Below are positions 1 through 8,938 of a DNA stretch of 64,000 nucleotides, piece by piece. The stretch is from Litchfieldella xinjiangensis. GTDB lineage: Bacteria > Pseudomonadota > Gammaproteobacteria > Pseudomonadales > Halomonadaceae. The DNA is taken from positions 310,001 through 374,000 of the forward strand of contig NZ_JPZL01000001.1 in the NCBI RefSeq assembly GCF_000759345.1. The letters run 5' to 3'. The first letter of the stretch is position 1, and every line of letters starts with the position of its first letter. Both the position numbers and the translations under genes were made by a program. Under the pieces are notes generated by a model. The model searched no databases and had not been told where the DNA came from. It was given only the letters and a program-made list of their open reading frames with translations.

Positions 1-116
1 TGAATGCCAGGCTAAATAATGTCGACATTTTTATGGAATGTAGAATAAAACACATACCAAAGCTACCCCTACCTTGGCGCAAGGTGTCCCTCCTCTTATG
101 TCTAGCCCAAAAGACA

Positions 117-142
117 ACGGCACCTCGCAGGGTGCCGTTATC
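117..142 (-). terminator. Intrinsic terminator of the mmsB operon
   Basis: An inverted repeat (AACGGCACC, short loop, GGTGCCGTT) lies just past the mmsB stop codon. Read leftward it is followed by GTCTTTTGG, a modest T-rich tail. It fits the end of the leftward valine-degradation operon. The rest of positions 1-158 shows no convincing gene. Confidence 0.65.
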
Positions 143-158
143 ATTGGAGCGAATTCAT

Positions 159-1061
159 TCAATGTGAGGTCTCGCTTCGGTAGAGGCGCTGAATGCTGGA
201 GAAATCCAGACGTCCGCTCCCCTGGGCTACATGCAGGGCAAACAGGTTGCGTGCCTGCCCCCCCATCGGCACGGGTGAGTGGCTCTTCAATGCCAGCTCC
301 CAGGCCAACCCGAGATCCTTGGCCATGAGATCGGTCAGAAAGCCCCCTTGGTACTCATTGGCGGCAGGCACGTTTTCCATAACTCCCGGCCAGGGGTTGT
401 AGACGTTGAGCGCCCAGTTACCGCCACTGCTCTGCTTCATGATATCGGACAATACGGCAGGATCGAGCCCATGGCTTTCTCCCAGCGCCAAGGCCTCTGC
501 CGTACCGCTCATGAGGATACCCAACAGCATGTTGTTGCAGATCTTCGCGACCTGGCCGGCGCCCACACCGCCGGCATGGAAGATGTTGCGTCCCATGCAC
601 TCGAGTACCGGACGGGCCGTCTCGAAGGCACTGGCTTCCCCGCCGACGATGAATGTCAACGTGCCGGCTCGCGCCCCGCCGACACCGCCCGAAACGGGCG
701 CGTCGAGAAAGGCATAGCCGCGCTCGGCGGCAGCGTCGCCTACCGCGCGCGCGGCATCCGGCTCGATGGTCGAGGCATCGATGATCAAGGGCTGCCCCTT
801 CAGCCGCTCGAGCAGTCCGGGACCGTCTTCATCGCCAAGATAGAGGGCCTTTACGTGCCGACCTGCCGGCAACATCGAGATCACCATCTCGGCACCGGCT
901 ACCGCCTCGTCAGCGCTGGTTGCGGTCTCGGCTCCCTCATCCTTCAAGGCCTGGACCGCACTCTCCACCAGGTCGAAAACCCTGACGCGATGTCCCGCCT
1001 TGATTAGATTGGCTGCCATGGGTGAGCCCATGTTGCCCAGGCCGATGAATGCAATTTGCAT
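159..1061 (-). CDS. mmsB: 3-hydroxyisobutyrate dehydrogenase
   Basis: This cytosolic enzyme oxidises 3-hydroxyisobutyrate to methylmalonate semialdehyde with NAD+ in valine degradation. The 300-residue protein has the N-terminal Rossmann signature GLGNMGSPMA at residues 7-16. It also has the substrate-binding stretch DAPVSGG near 120 and the catalytic-lysine motif GQVAKICNN with Lys173, as expected for the beta-hydroxyacid dehydrogenase family. Length is normal for the family. It is the last gene of a leftward operon behind the HIBYL-CoA hydrolase and acyl-CoA dehydrogenase, which supplies the preceding steps. Methylmalonate-semialdehyde dehydrogenase (mmsA) is not in the window. Confidence 0.93.
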   Translation of the reverse strand: MQIAFIGLGNMGSPMAANLIKAGHRVRVFDLVESAVQALKDEGAETATSADEAVAGAEMVISMLPAGRHVKALYLGDEDGPGLLERLKGQPLIIDASTIEPDAARAVGDAAAERGYAFLDAPVSGGVGGARAGTLTFIVGGEASAFETARPVLECMGRNIFHAGGVGAGQVAKICNNMLLGILMSGTAEALALGESHGLDPAVLSDIMKQSSGGNWALNVYNPWPGVMENVPAANEYQGGFLTDLMAKDLGLAWELALKSHSPVPMGGQARNLFALHVAQGSGRLDFSSIQRLYRSETSH

Positions 1062-1098
1062 GGCGTTGTCCTTGTATTGGAATTATTGGAACCGGCAT

Positions 1099-2217
1099 TC
1101 AAAGCCGGCGCAGCGGATGCTCTTCATGATCCACAACGGGAGCCAGCAGGGCCTGGATATCGGCATCCGGCACCTTGGCCACGCTGGCGTGGCGCCACCG
1201 AGGCGACTTGTCCTTATCGATCAGCAGGGCACGCACCCCCTCGACCAGGTCGCCACGCCGACAACACTGCACAGCCAGGTTCCATTCGTCGCGAAATGCA
1301 TCGGCCAAGCTACCCAGGCGATGACGCGCCAGCATGTCCCACACGAGATGGGCAGTTAGCGGGCAGCCGGTCTCCAGCCGCGCCCGGTTGGCTGCCAGCC
1401 AAGCGTGATCCCGGGTATCGGTGAGTATCCGTCGCGTGGCAGTAGCAACGCTCGCGCAGGCCATTAGCGTCTGGATGTGATCGAGCAAAGGCCAGACCTG
1501 GGGCGCTGGTGCCAAGCTCCGGCGCTCATGACGGTTGAGGGCAGCCTGGACGCCGGCATGCAATTCGCTGGGCGTACGAGAACCATAATCCGCCTCTTCG
1601 AGCGTACCTAACAGCATCTCTCGGCTCGCTCGGGGTATGAGCCGGTCGGCCAGGCCCAGGTCCAACGCATCGCGACTGTTTAACTGCGCGCCGGTCAGGC
1701 CAAGATAAGCCCCCACCCCCCGTGGCATTCGGTTGAGAAACCAACTGGCACCGATGTCGGGAAACAAGCCGATGGTGATCTCGGGCATGGCGATCCGCGT
1801 CGTTTCCGTGGCCAAGCGATAGCCGGCACCGGCCATCAGGCCAAGCCCGCCTCCCATGACGATTCCGTCACCCCAGACCAGCAGTGGCTTGGGATAGCGA
1901 TGGATGCGGTAATCGAGACAGTACTCCGCCGCAAAGTAAGTCTCTGGGAAGACATTCTCCTGACCATCGTCCTCGGTCATGGCACGATATACCGCCACCA
2001 CGTCGCCGCCGGCACAGAACGCCTTGTCCCCCGCCCCTTCGAGCCACACGGCAACCACGTGACGGTCATCCGCCCAGGCCACCAGCTTGGCATCGAGCTG
2101 ATGGATCATCTCGAGCGACAGTGCATTGAGTGATTTGGGGGCATTGAGGGTCGCCACGCCGATCTTGCCGCCGTCACGCACCGGCAGCTCATCGAAAAGC
2201 ACGCCCAACTCGGACAT
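1099..2217 (-). CDS. 3-hydroxyisobutyryl-CoA hydrolase (crotonase fold)
   Basis: This is a crotonase-superfamily protein of 372 residues. That is longer than a simple enoyl-CoA hydratase (about 260) and typical of HIBYL-CoA hydrolases, which release free 3-hydroxyisobutyrate from its CoA ester in valine catabolism. The oxyanion-hole segments FCAGGDV near residue 67 and MGGGLGLMAGAGYR near 121-134, and MPEITIGLFPD after them, match that subgroup. It sits between the acyl-CoA dehydrogenase and mmsB on the same strand with short gaps, so the operon runs isobutyryl-CoA, methacrylyl-CoA, HIBYL-CoA, 3-HIB. Annotation as a generic enoyl-CoA hydratase/isomerase is the alternative, but context favours the hydrolase. 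Confidence 0.85.
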   Translation of the reverse strand: MSELGVLFDELPVRDGGKIGVATLNAPKSLNALSLEMIHQLDAKLVAWADDRHVVAVWLEGAGDKAFCAGGDVVAVYRAMTEDDGQENVFPETYFAAEYCLDYRIHRYPKPLLVWGDGIVMGGGLGLMAGAGYRLATETTRIAMPEITIGLFPDIGASWFLNRMPRGVGAYLGLTGAQLNSRDALDLGLADRLIPRASREMLLGTLEEADYGSRTPSELHAGVQAALNRHERRSLAPAPQVWPLLDHIQTLMACASVATATRRILTDTRDHAWLAANRARLETGCPLTAHLVWDMLARHRLGSLADAFRDEWNLAVQCCRRGDLVEGVRALLIDKDKSPRWRHASVAKVPDADIQALLAPVVDHEEHPLRRL

Positions 2218-2246
2218 CGGTAACCTCCGCTTCGTATACAGTGGTT

Positions 2247-3416
2247 TCAGGCCTGCATTGCCTCGATCATGCCCTCGGCGAACAAGCGGCGCGCCACGAT
2301 GACACGCATGATTTCGTTCGTGCCCTCGAGAATCTGGTGCACACGTGTATCGCGTACGAGCCGCTCGAGGGGGTATTCCTTGATATAGCCATAGCCACCG
2401 TGCAATTGAAGCGCCTCGTTACACACCTGGAAGCCCATGTCGGTGGCCAGCCGCTTGGCCATGGCGCAGTGGGCCGTTGCCTCGGGGTCGCCCTGGTCGA
2501 GGCGCCAGGCCGCATGACGTACCATGAGCCGGGCCGAAGCAAGTTCGGTAGCCATATCGGCCAGCTTGAACTGTAGCGCCTGAAAGGTCGCGAGCTCATG
2601 GCCGAACTGCTTGCGGGTTTGCAGATAATCGCGAGACAGCGTGAGGGCGAGCTGGGCGGCCCCCAACGAACAGCTGGCAATGTTCACCCGCCCCCCATCG
2701 AGACCGCGCATGGCCAGCTTGAAGCCGTCGCCCTCGTCGCCGAGTCGATGTTCCACCGGCACGCGGACATCGTCGAAATTGACGAGTCGAGTCGGCTGGC
2801 TTTTCCAACCCATTTTTTCTTCGTTCTTGCCGTAAGTGATGCCCGCACTGTCAGCGGGTACAAGAAAAGCGGATATACCTTTCGCGCCCGAATCGACATC
2901 GCCCGTGCGTGCCATGACCACCAGAACATCGGTAGCACCCGCGCCTGAGATGAACATCTTCGAGCCGTTGATGACATAGGCGTCGCCGTCCTTTACGGCA
3001 CGCGTGCGTAAATTGGCGGCGTCCGACCCGGCCCCTGGCTCGGTCAGGCAGTAGGACGCCAATGCCCGACCCTCAATCAGCTTGGGTAGCCACGCCTCAT
3101 GTACGGCAGGCTCCCCCCACTGTGCAATCATCCAACTGGCCATGTTATGAATGGTCAGGTAAGCCGTCGTCGAGATGCACCCTTGGGCGAGTTGCTCGAA
3201 AATCAGCGAGGCCGACAATCGTGATAGGCCCAGTCCCCCGAATTCTTCAGGAATATAGATTCCTAGAAAGCCAGCCTCTCCTGCCCTCTGGATGACATCG
3301 ATGGGGAAATGCGACTCGGCATCCCAGCGCGCGGCATGCGCCTGAAGTTCTGCATAAGCGAAATCGGCAGCGGCCTGTTGCAGTGCGCGATGATCGTCTG
3401 TGAGGGAAAAATTCAT
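2247..3416 (-). CDS. Acyl-CoA dehydrogenase, probably isobutyryl-CoA dehydrogenase
   Basis: This FAD flavoenzyme catalyses alpha,beta-dehydrogenation of a short branched acyl-CoA. The 389-residue protein has the family signatures CLTEPGAGSDAANL near 178 and the C-terminal GGYGYIKEYPLERLVRD. The catalytic-base motif QILEGTNEI places the glutamate at about residue 364. That C-terminal position is shared by short-chain and isobutyryl-CoA dehydrogenases. As first gene of the leftward valine operon, with an LiuR-like operator and divergent regulator upstream, isobutyryl-CoA is the most likely substrate. A 2-methylbutyryl or butyryl substrate cannot be excluded from sequence. Confidence 0.88.
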   Translation of the reverse strand: MNFSLTDDHRALQQAAADFAYAELQAHAARWDAESHFPIDVIQRAGEAGFLGIYIPEEFGGLGLSRLSASLIFEQLAQGCISTTAYLTIHNMASWMIAQWGEPAVHEAWLPKLIEGRALASYCLTEPGAGSDAANLRTRAVKDGDAYVINGSKMFISGAGATDVLVVMARTGDVDSGAKGISAFLVPADSAGITYGKNEEKMGWKSQPTRLVNFDDVRVPVEHRLGDEGDGFKLAMRGLDGGRVNIASCSLGAAQLALTLSRDYLQTRKQFGHELATFQALQFKLADMATELASARLMVRHAAWRLDQGDPEATAHCAMAKRLATDMGFQVCNEALQLHGGYGYIKEYPLERLVRDTRVHQILEGTNEIMRVIVARRLFAEGMIEAMQA

Positions 3417-3548
3417 GGATGCATCCTCTCGCCTGGCGCTCGCTGGCGTGGTTGTCTATGCCGAGCCGACCGCAAGCTGGTGCAACGAATGGCGTTCAAC
3501 CTAGCATTTGCTCGGCTCGGTGTAAGTCACCCCTTGGTCTACAAGCAC

Positions 3549-3564
3549 TTTACGTAAACGTCAA
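3549..3564. promoter_or_regulatory. Candidate LiuR operator
   Basis: TTTACGTAAACGTCAA lies in the 194-bp divergent spacer between the acyl-CoA dehydrogenase and the MerR regulator. It closely resembles, from memory, the LiuR motif described for branched-chain amino acid degradation regulons in Proteobacteria. The site is seen; the regulator assignment is inferred from motif and position. Confidence 0.6.
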
Positions 3565-3610
3565 CTAGTTTTAGTCTAGTTTAAACGACGCCCTTTCTTT
3601 CGAGGCCCTG

Positions 3611-4045
3611 ATGAACGACGCGACTGACGACAGCCTGATTTCAGACACCCCCTTGCCCACGCGCCAACGGCGCACCTATTCCATCGGGGAGCTGGCCAAG
3701 CTGTTCGAAGTCACGCCTCGTACCATCCGCTTCTATGAGCAGGAAGGGTTACTGGAGCCCGAGCGCCGCGGGCAAACACGGATCTATCATGATAAGGACC
3801 GCGTCCGACTCAAGCTTACCTTGAGAGGAAAGCGCCTGGGATTTTCCCTGGCCGAGATCCGGGAAGTCATCGAGCTGTACGATGCCATGCCGGATGGCAA
3901 TGCAAGACAGTTGAAACGGCTTCTCGAGTTACTGGAACAAAAACGTGCCGACATGCAACGCCAGCTCGAGGACATTCGCCTGATGCAACGGGAGCTCGAC
4001 GATGTCGAGTCACGCTGCCGAGAGGCCCTCGCCGACCTGCCTTGA
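3611..4045 (+). CDS. liuR: MerR-family regulator, LiuR-like
   Basis: This 144-residue MerR-family DNA-binding protein has a winged helix at about residues 20-90 (YSIGELAKLFEVTPRTIRFY, then EQEGLLEPERRGQTRIY) and a C-terminal dimerisation helix (LLELLEQKRADMQRQLEDI). No metal-binding cysteine cluster is present, so it is not a MerR-type metal sensor. LiuR proteins repress branched-chain amino acid and related acyl-CoA degradation genes. This one is divergent from the isobutyryl-CoA dehydrogenase operon, with a LiuR-like box between them. It is followed 60 bp later by an acyl-CoA ligase on the same strand, which fits the same regulon. Confidence 0.82.
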   Translation: MNDATDDSLISDTPLPTRQRRTYSIGELAKLFEVTPRTIRFYEQEGLLEPERRGQTRIYHDKDRVRLKLTLRGKRLGFSLAEIREVIELYDAMPDGNARQLKRLLELLEQKRADMQRQLEDIRLMQRELDDVESRCREALADLP

Positions 4046-4105
4046 CGAGCGAACATTCACGACGACAGATAACCCAACAAGGCGGTCCAACAAACGGGAA
4101 TCGAT

Positions 4106-5908
4106 ATGTCACGCCAAAACGCTTCCACACCGACAAAAAACGCTTCCACACCGACAAAAAACGCTACGTCTCCTTCTGCCCAAGCCGATGCATCTTCGAC
4201 GCATGCTGATAACGCGTCACCGAGCCAAGCGGATGGCTCCCTGAGCTACGTCAGCGGCACCAGCAGCAAGCCACTGCTGGGGCAGACCATCGGCGCATGT
4301 TTCGATGCCACGGTGGAACGCCATGCGGAGCGAGACGCCCTCATCAGTCGCCACCAGGGACAACGATATACCTGGCGCGAGCTACAAACGGTCGTGAACC
4401 GCACGGCCCGTGCCCTGCTTGCCAGTGGCGTGACAAAAGGCGATCGCGTAGGCATCTGGGCACCGAACTGTGCAGAATGGGCAATCGTCCAGTTCGCCAC
4501 GGCCAAGATCGGCGCCATCCTGGTCAACATCAACCCCAGTTACCGCACCCATGAGCTTGAGTATGCCCTGAAGCAATCGGGCACCTCGACGCTGATTCTG
4601 CAAGGCGAATTCAAGCGCTCCAATTACGTTGAGATGATCGAGAGCCTGGTCCCCGCGCTGGCCCACGGCGCCACCGAGCTGCATAGCGACCGGCTGCCCT
4701 CACTCAAGCGTGTCGTGTGCCTGGATAGTCAGCGTGCCCTGCCGGGGATGTCGAGTTGGGATGCACTGCTTGAACGCGCCGAGGAAGTGAGCGACGCCAC
4801 GTTGAGCGCGCACCAGGCCGACCTTCAATTCGATGAGCCGATCAATATTCAATACACCTCCGGCACCACGGGGGCTCCCAAGGGCGCGACACTGTCGCAT
4901 CACAACATCCTCAATAATGGTTTCTTCGTCGCCGAGCGAATCGGCTTGAGCGAGCAGGACCGAATGGTTATCCCAGTACCGCTTTACCATTGTTTCGGTA
5001 TGGTCATGGGCAACTTGGGCTGCATGACACATGGCGCAACGATGATCTACCCGAGCGATGGTTTCGACGCACTCGCCACGCTACAGGCCGTCAGTGAAGA
5101 ACGCGCCACCGCATTGTATGGCGTGCCGACCATGTTCATCGCCGAACTCGAACATACGGAGTTCACTTCGTTCGACCTGGCGTCCCTGCGCACCGGCATC
5201 ATGGCCGGCTCGATCTGTCCGATCGAAATCATGCGCCAGGTCATCGACAAGATGCACATGCAGCAGGTCAGCATCTGTTATGGCATGACCGAGACCAGCC
5301 CCGTCAGCCTCCAGACCCAGACCGATGCGCCACTCGACAAGCGTGTGACGACCGTCGGCACCATCCACCCCCACACCGAAGTCAAGCTGATCGATCCTTC
5401 CAGCGGCCGATTGGTGAACCGTGGGGAGCGGGGCGAGCTTTGTACACGCGGCTACAGTGTCATGCTCGGCTACTGGGAAAACGAGGAAGCCACTCGCAAA
5501 TCCATCGATGCGGCGGGATGGATGCATACCGGTGACCTGGCGGTCATGGACGATGCCGGCTATGTAGCGATCGTGGGACGCATCAAGGACATGATCATTC
5601 GGGGTGGGGAGAACATCTACCCGCGTGAGATCGAAGATTTCCTCTATACCCACCCCTCGGTATCCGATGTTCAGATCATCGGCGTACCAGATGAGAAATA
5701 TGGCGAGGAGGTGATGGCCTGGATCAAGCTGGTCGAAGGCGAGTCGCTTGACGAGGAAGGCTTGAGGAAATTCTGCGATGGCAAGATCGCCTACTACAAG
5801 GTTCCCCGCTACGTGAAGTTCGTTGATGACTTTCCCATGACCGTGACCGGCAAGATCCAGAAATACAAGATGCGCGAGCAAGCCACCCATGAGCTGGGGC
5901 TGGAGTGA
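4106..5908 (+). CDS. AMP-binding fatty acid / short-chain acyl-CoA ligase
   Basis: This adenylate-forming enzyme activates a carboxylic acid to acyl-AMP and then acyl-CoA. The 600-residue protein has the AMP-binding P-loop [11 protein letters not shown] at about residues 249-259, the A5-like motif [11 protein letters not shown] near 390, and the hinge motif [20 protein letters not shown] near 490. The C-terminal catalytic lysine motif [11 protein letters not shown] is near 580. The first 45 or so residues are low complexity and include two exact copies of the heptad NASTPTK; the conserved fold begins around [17 protein letters not shown]. The ATG at 4106 has a weak GGGAAT ribosome site and no later Met precedes the conserved region. 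Location beside liuR suggests a branched or odd short-chain acid substrate. Confidence 0.85.
   Translation: MSRQNASTPTKNASTPTKNATSPSAQADASSTHADNASPSQADGSLSYVSGTSSKPLLGQTIGACFDATVERHAERDALISRHQGQRYTWRELQTVVNRTARALLASGVTKGDRVGIWAPNCAEWAIVQFATAKIGAILVNINPSYRTHELEYALKQSGTSTLILQGEFKRSNYVEMIESLVPALAHGATELHSDRLPSLKRVVCLDSQRALPGMSSWDALLERAEEVSDATLSAHQADLQFDEPINIQYTSGTTGAPKGATLSHHNILNNGFFVAERIGLSEQDRMVIPVPLYHCFGMVMGNLGCMTHGATMIYPSDGFDALATLQAVSEERATALYGVPTMFIAELEHTEFTSFDLASLRTGIMAGSICPIEIMRQVIDKMHMQQVSICYGMTETSPVSLQTQTDAPLDKRVTTVGTIHPHTEVKLIDPSSGRLVNRGERGELCTRGYSVMLGYWENEEATRKSIDAAGWMHTGDLAVMDDAGYVAIVGRIKDMIIRGGENIYPREIEDFLYTHPSVSDVQIIGVPDEKYGEEVMAWIKLVEGESLDEEGLRKFCDGKIAYYKVPRYVKFVDDFPMTVTGKIQKYKMREQATHELGLE
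4118..4159 (+). repeat. In-frame 21-bp tandem repeat (two copies) in acyl-CoA ligase
   Basis: Two identical, head-to-tail 21-bp units occupy 4118-4138 and 4139-4159, and a third copy begins (AACGCT) at 4160. Each unit encodes NASTPTK in the reading frame of the ligase. Copy-number change by slippage would keep the frame and only lengthen or shorten the disordered N-terminus. Confidence 0.95.
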
Positions 5909-5916
5909 GGGTGCGC

Positions 5917-6654
5917 TTAAAGCGCCTGCTGGGATAACGACACGATAACGCGCTCGGCACGTTGGGCGGCCAGGGAGAGCGCCGCCTGGATCCGGTCCAT
6001 GGGAATCGTTTCATCCACGACGCCCGCGGCCGGGTTCACCACAAGCGCCAGACAGGCATAGGGAATCGCCAGTTCACGCGCGAGGCTCGCTTCGGGCATC
6101 CCAGTCATCCCCACTACCCGGCAACCTTCCATCGCTATCCTGGCGATTTCAGCCGCTGTCTCCAGACGGGGGCCCTGCGTGCAGGCATAGGTGCCGCCCT
6201 CTTCCAGGCCGATGCCTGCCTGCTCGCTCGCCAGGCACAGCGCATGTCGCAACGTCTCATCGTAGGGCTGGGAAAACTCGATGTGCTCGAGCGGCTTGAA
6301 ATCGCCATCGAAGAAGGTCGCGTCCCGGCCGGAGGTATAGTCGATCAGTTGGTCGGGTAGCATCAGGCTACCGGGCTTCAGAAAGGGATCGATCGCTCCC
6401 ACCGCATTCAAGCTGACGATGCGTGTCGCACCGGCCTGCTGCAGCGCCCACAGGTTGGCGCGGTAGTTGATCCGGTGCGGAGGAATTGAGTGCGTGACGC
6501 CGTGGCGAGGCAAGAAAAGCATGGGAGACCCATCGAGGGTGCCCTGGATGACGCCGCACGAGGCATTGCCTAGCGGCGTCGTCGCATCATGGCGATGGGT
6601 GATCGTGAGGTTGGCAAGCTCGGTGAGCCCCGTACCGCCAATGATCGCCAGCAT
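5917..6654 (-). CDS. S-methyl-5'-thioinosine / thioadenosine phosphorylase
   Basis: This is a 245-residue purine nucleoside phosphorylase of the MTAP/MTIP type. It cleaves 5'-methylthioinosine (or -adenosine) to a purine base and methylthioribose-1-phosphate, recycling the by-product of polyamine synthesis. The N-terminal phosphate motif IGGTGL, the stretch FLPRHG with RINYRAN, and the VVGMTGMPEA segment are family hallmarks. The order with nagZ, psrA and lexA matches Pseudomonas aeruginosa, where the equivalent gene (PA3004) is an MTI-specific phosphorylase. It is the last gene of the leftward psrA operon, directly after a hypoxanthine phosphoribosyltransferase that could use the hypoxanthine released. 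Confidence 0.85.
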   Translation of the reverse strand: MLAIIGGTGLTELANLTITHRHDATTPLGNASCGVIQGTLDGSPMLFLPRHGVTHSIPPHRINYRANLWALQQAGATRIVSLNAVGAIDPFLKPGSLMLPDQLIDYTSGRDATFFDGDFKPLEHIEFSQPYDETLRHALCLASEQAGIGLEEGGTYACTQGPRLETAAEIARIAMEGCRVVGMTGMPEASLARELAIPYACLALVVNPAAGVVDETIPMDRIQAALSLAAQRAERVIVSLSQQAL

Positions 6655-6705
6655 ATTGCCTCCTGTTGCTTGCTTTCGCTGTGAGCTTCTACGCCGCCAG
6701 GGCGA

Positions 6706-7293
6706 TCACAACCCCTTGGGCGCGAAAATTCCCGGCGCGTTACGCCAATAGCCTTTGTAATCCATGCCGAAACCAAAGACATAGCGATCGGCCACTTCGA
6801 GGCTGCAATAATCGGCCTTGAGCCCTGGCACGGCCTTTCGATCATGCTGCTTGTCGACGAGCACCGCGGTCGAAATACTGGCAGCGCCAGCCTCACGGCA
6901 GTATTCCAGTATGGCTCCCAGGGTGGCACCTTCATCGAGAATGTCATCGACGATCACGACATGACGCCCCGCCATTGGCACTTCAGGCGAGACGCGCCAG
7001 AACAGTTCACCGCCACGTAGGCCTCCGCGATAGCGGGTGGCATGCAGGTAATCGACTTCCAGCGGGAAGCCCAGCCGGGTCAGCAAATGGCCGGTAGTGA
7101 TCAGTCCGCCGTTCATTACGCAATAGAAAACCGGCAACTTGTCACCGAGATTGGCCGTGATCTCCTCGGCCATGCGATCGAGGGCGCGTTCGACCTGTTC
7201 CTGAGATATCAGGCAATCGGCGTGATCCATGACTTCGCGCATGGTAGCCAGGGATTCGTTGAAATCGGTATCGAGCTTGGGCATGAAGTTCAT
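6706..7293 (-). CDS. Hypoxanthine-guanine phosphoribosyltransferase
   Basis: This type I phosphoribosyltransferase of 195 residues salvages a 6-oxopurine with PRPP. The PRPP loop VVIVDDILDEGATL and the upstream VFYCVMNGGLITTGHLL segment are seen, and LVDKQHDRKAVPG follows as in HPRT proteins. It lies 12 bp after nagZ and just before the MTI phosphorylase, so the last two genes of the operon could convert methylthioinosine to hypoxanthine and then to IMP. The base preference cannot be set by eye; the hypoxanthine call is by similarity and context. Confidence 0.85.
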   Translation of the reverse strand: MNFMPKLDTDFNESLATMREVMDHADCLISQEQVERALDRMAEEITANLGDKLPVFYCVMNGGLITTGHLLTRLGFPLEVDYLHATRYRGGLRGGELFWRVSPEVPMAGRHVVIVDDILDEGATLGAILEYCREAGAASISTAVLVDKQHDRKAVPGLKADYCSLEVADRYVFGFGMDYKGYWRNAPGIFAPKGL

Positions 7294-7305
7294 CGCGTTA
7301 CGAAA

Positions 7306-8328
7306 TCAGTGGGAAGAAGAGTCGACCAGGGCTTCGAGCCGGGCGTGGACGCGGCGCCAGCGCGACAGCGCTGGCAGGGCTTCGAGACTGGGACGCGCCC
7401 GACCATAGCGCAACTTGGCGTGACGCTTACCCGAACGGCCGGAACAGGCGGTAATGACCTCGCGTGCAGCTTCGCGGTCGTTGCACACCAGGACCATATC
7501 GCAACCGGCGTCCAGCGCCGAGCGAGCCCGGTCGCCTGGCCCACCTGCCACAGCGGCGCCCGCCATGGACAGGTCATCGGAAAAGATGGCGCCCTTGAAG
7601 CCAAGGTCCTGGCGCAGCAATCCCAACCAGTTGGGAGAAAAGCCCGCCGGACGCTCATCGAACGCCGAGAACACCACATGCGCGGGCATGATGCCGTCCA
7701 GGCGTGGTGCCAATTCGGCAAAGGGAATCAAGTCATGGCCACGCAGCGCCTCGAGTGGGCGCGTATCCACGGGCAGTTCGTGATGGGAATCGGCGGCCAC
7801 GCTTCCGTGACCCGGGAAGTGCTTGCCTACCCCCACCATCCCCGCCTCGTGAAGACCTGTGAGGAATGCGCCTGCCAGCGTTGCTACAGTGCGGGGATCA
7901 CTGGAGAAGCTCCGATCGCCAATCACCGTCGAACTCCCGCCATCGACATCCAGTACCGGTGCAAAGGACAGGTCCAGACCGCATGCCGCCATTTCCATGC
8001 CCAGTAGCCAACCGGCATCCTGGCAGCGTTGTGTCGTCGCTTGAGGATCGCTGTCGTACCCTTCGGCAAGACGCTGCATGGAGGGCAACCGCGTGACACC
8101 CTGGCGCAAGCGCTGTACCCGGCCGCCTTCCTGATCGATCGCCAGGAGAAGGTCGGGGCGCAGTCGACGCAGCGAGGTGCACAGGGAGTGGACCTGTGCG
8201 GCATTCTCGATATTCCGCGAGAAAAGGATCACGCCACCCACCTCGGGCTGACGCAGCAGATCTCGCTCCGCCCGCTTGAGACTGGGCCCTTCCAGATCCA
8301 GCATTACCGGGCCGAGAGGTTGAGTCAT
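7306..8328 (-). CDS. nagZ: Beta-N-acetylhexosaminidase NagZ
   Basis: This cytosolic glycoside hydrolase family 3 enzyme removes GlcNAc from 1,6-anhydro-muropeptides during peptidoglycan recycling. The 340-residue protein has the diagnostic NagZ motif KHFPGHGSVAADSHHELP, which carries the catalytic His/Asp pair. It also has LLAIDQEGGRVQRL near residue 62 and the nucleophile region IFSDDLSMAG. Length and lack of a signal peptide fit NagZ. It follows the L,D-transpeptidase gene on the same strand. Confidence 0.95.
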   Translation of the reverse strand: MTQPLGPVMLDLEGPSLKRAERDLLRQPEVGGVILFSRNIENAAQVHSLCTSLRRLRPDLLLAIDQEGGRVQRLRQGVTRLPSMQRLAEGYDSDPQATTQRCQDAGWLLGMEMAACGLDLSFAPVLDVDGGSSTVIGDRSFSSDPRTVATLAGAFLTGLHEAGMVGVGKHFPGHGSVAADSHHELPVDTRPLEALRGHDLIPFAELAPRLDGIMPAHVVFSAFDERPAGFSPNWLGLLRQDLGFKGAIFSDDLSMAGAAVAGGPGDRARSALDAGCDMVLVCNDREAAREVITACSGRSGKRHAKLRYGRARPSLEALPALSRWRRVHARLEALVDSSSH

Positions 8329-8416
8329 GGTCGGCTTCCTAGGCTACGAAGGGAGGGGATTCTAGACCAACTGGAAGATAGACGACAGCCGTCATGGGCA
8401 AGACCAGCGAGGTCTA

Positions 8417-8935
8417 TCATTCATGCAGCCAGACCGGGGTTCCGGGTGTGGCTACGTCGAACAGGGCCAACAATGCATCGTCACGCATGCGTATGCAGCC
8501 ATGCGATGCCGGCACCCCCATCGGTTCATCCGGAGGTGTGCCGTGCAGGTAAATATAGCGGCGCTGAGAGTCACAGTCGCCTCCGCGGTTGTAACCCGGC
8601 TCCAGGCCGCAGAGCCAGAGGATACGCGTCAATATCCAATCGCGTTTCGGGAACGCCTGGGCCAATGTCGGCGAATAGCATTCCCCTGTCGGGCGTCGTC
8701 CACGATACACCGTGCCGGGGGGAAGGCCACCGCCTATCGCGGCACGTACATAGTGCCAACCCAAGGGCGTCTGACCACTCCCCTCCTGCTGTCCCGTGCC
8801 GGCCTTACCTGTCGAAACCGGGTATTCGCCGACCCGACGCTCACCCTGCCAGACGAACAGCGCCTGCCTTGGGACGTCAATTTCAATCCACACATCATCG
8901 CGGGGAGGCAGGTCGACCAGAGTAGGTGTTTGCAT
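8417..8935 (-). CDS. L,D-transpeptidase (YkuD domain)
   Basis: This 172-residue YkuD-fold enzyme has the complete catalytic signature: His131-Gly132, then SHGCIR at 144-149 with nucleophile Cys147. L,D-transpeptidases crosslink peptidoglycan through diaminopimelate or attach lipoproteins to it. I see no signal peptide or membrane segment, unlike classical periplasmic LdtA-F, so export or a cytosolic role is unclear. It starts 3 bp after psrA and precedes nagZ, so a fatty-acid regulator, a wall-modifying enzyme and a wall-recycling enzyme share a transcript. Confidence 0.88.
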   Translation of the reverse strand: MQTPTLVDLPPRDDVWIEIDVPRQALFVWQGERRVGEYPVSTGKAGTGQQEGSGQTPLGWHYVRAAIGGGLPPGTVYRGRRPTGECYSPTLAQAFPKRDWILTRILWLCGLEPGYNRGGDCDSQRRYIYLHGTPPDEPMGVPASHGCIRMRDDALLALFDVATPGTPVWLHE

Positions 8936-8938
8936 GGC

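Noticed and set aside
7042-8007. Long plus-strand frame antisense to nagZ and the phosphoribosyltransferase
   Set aside because: It is a shadow of two recognised minus-strand genes and matches no family.
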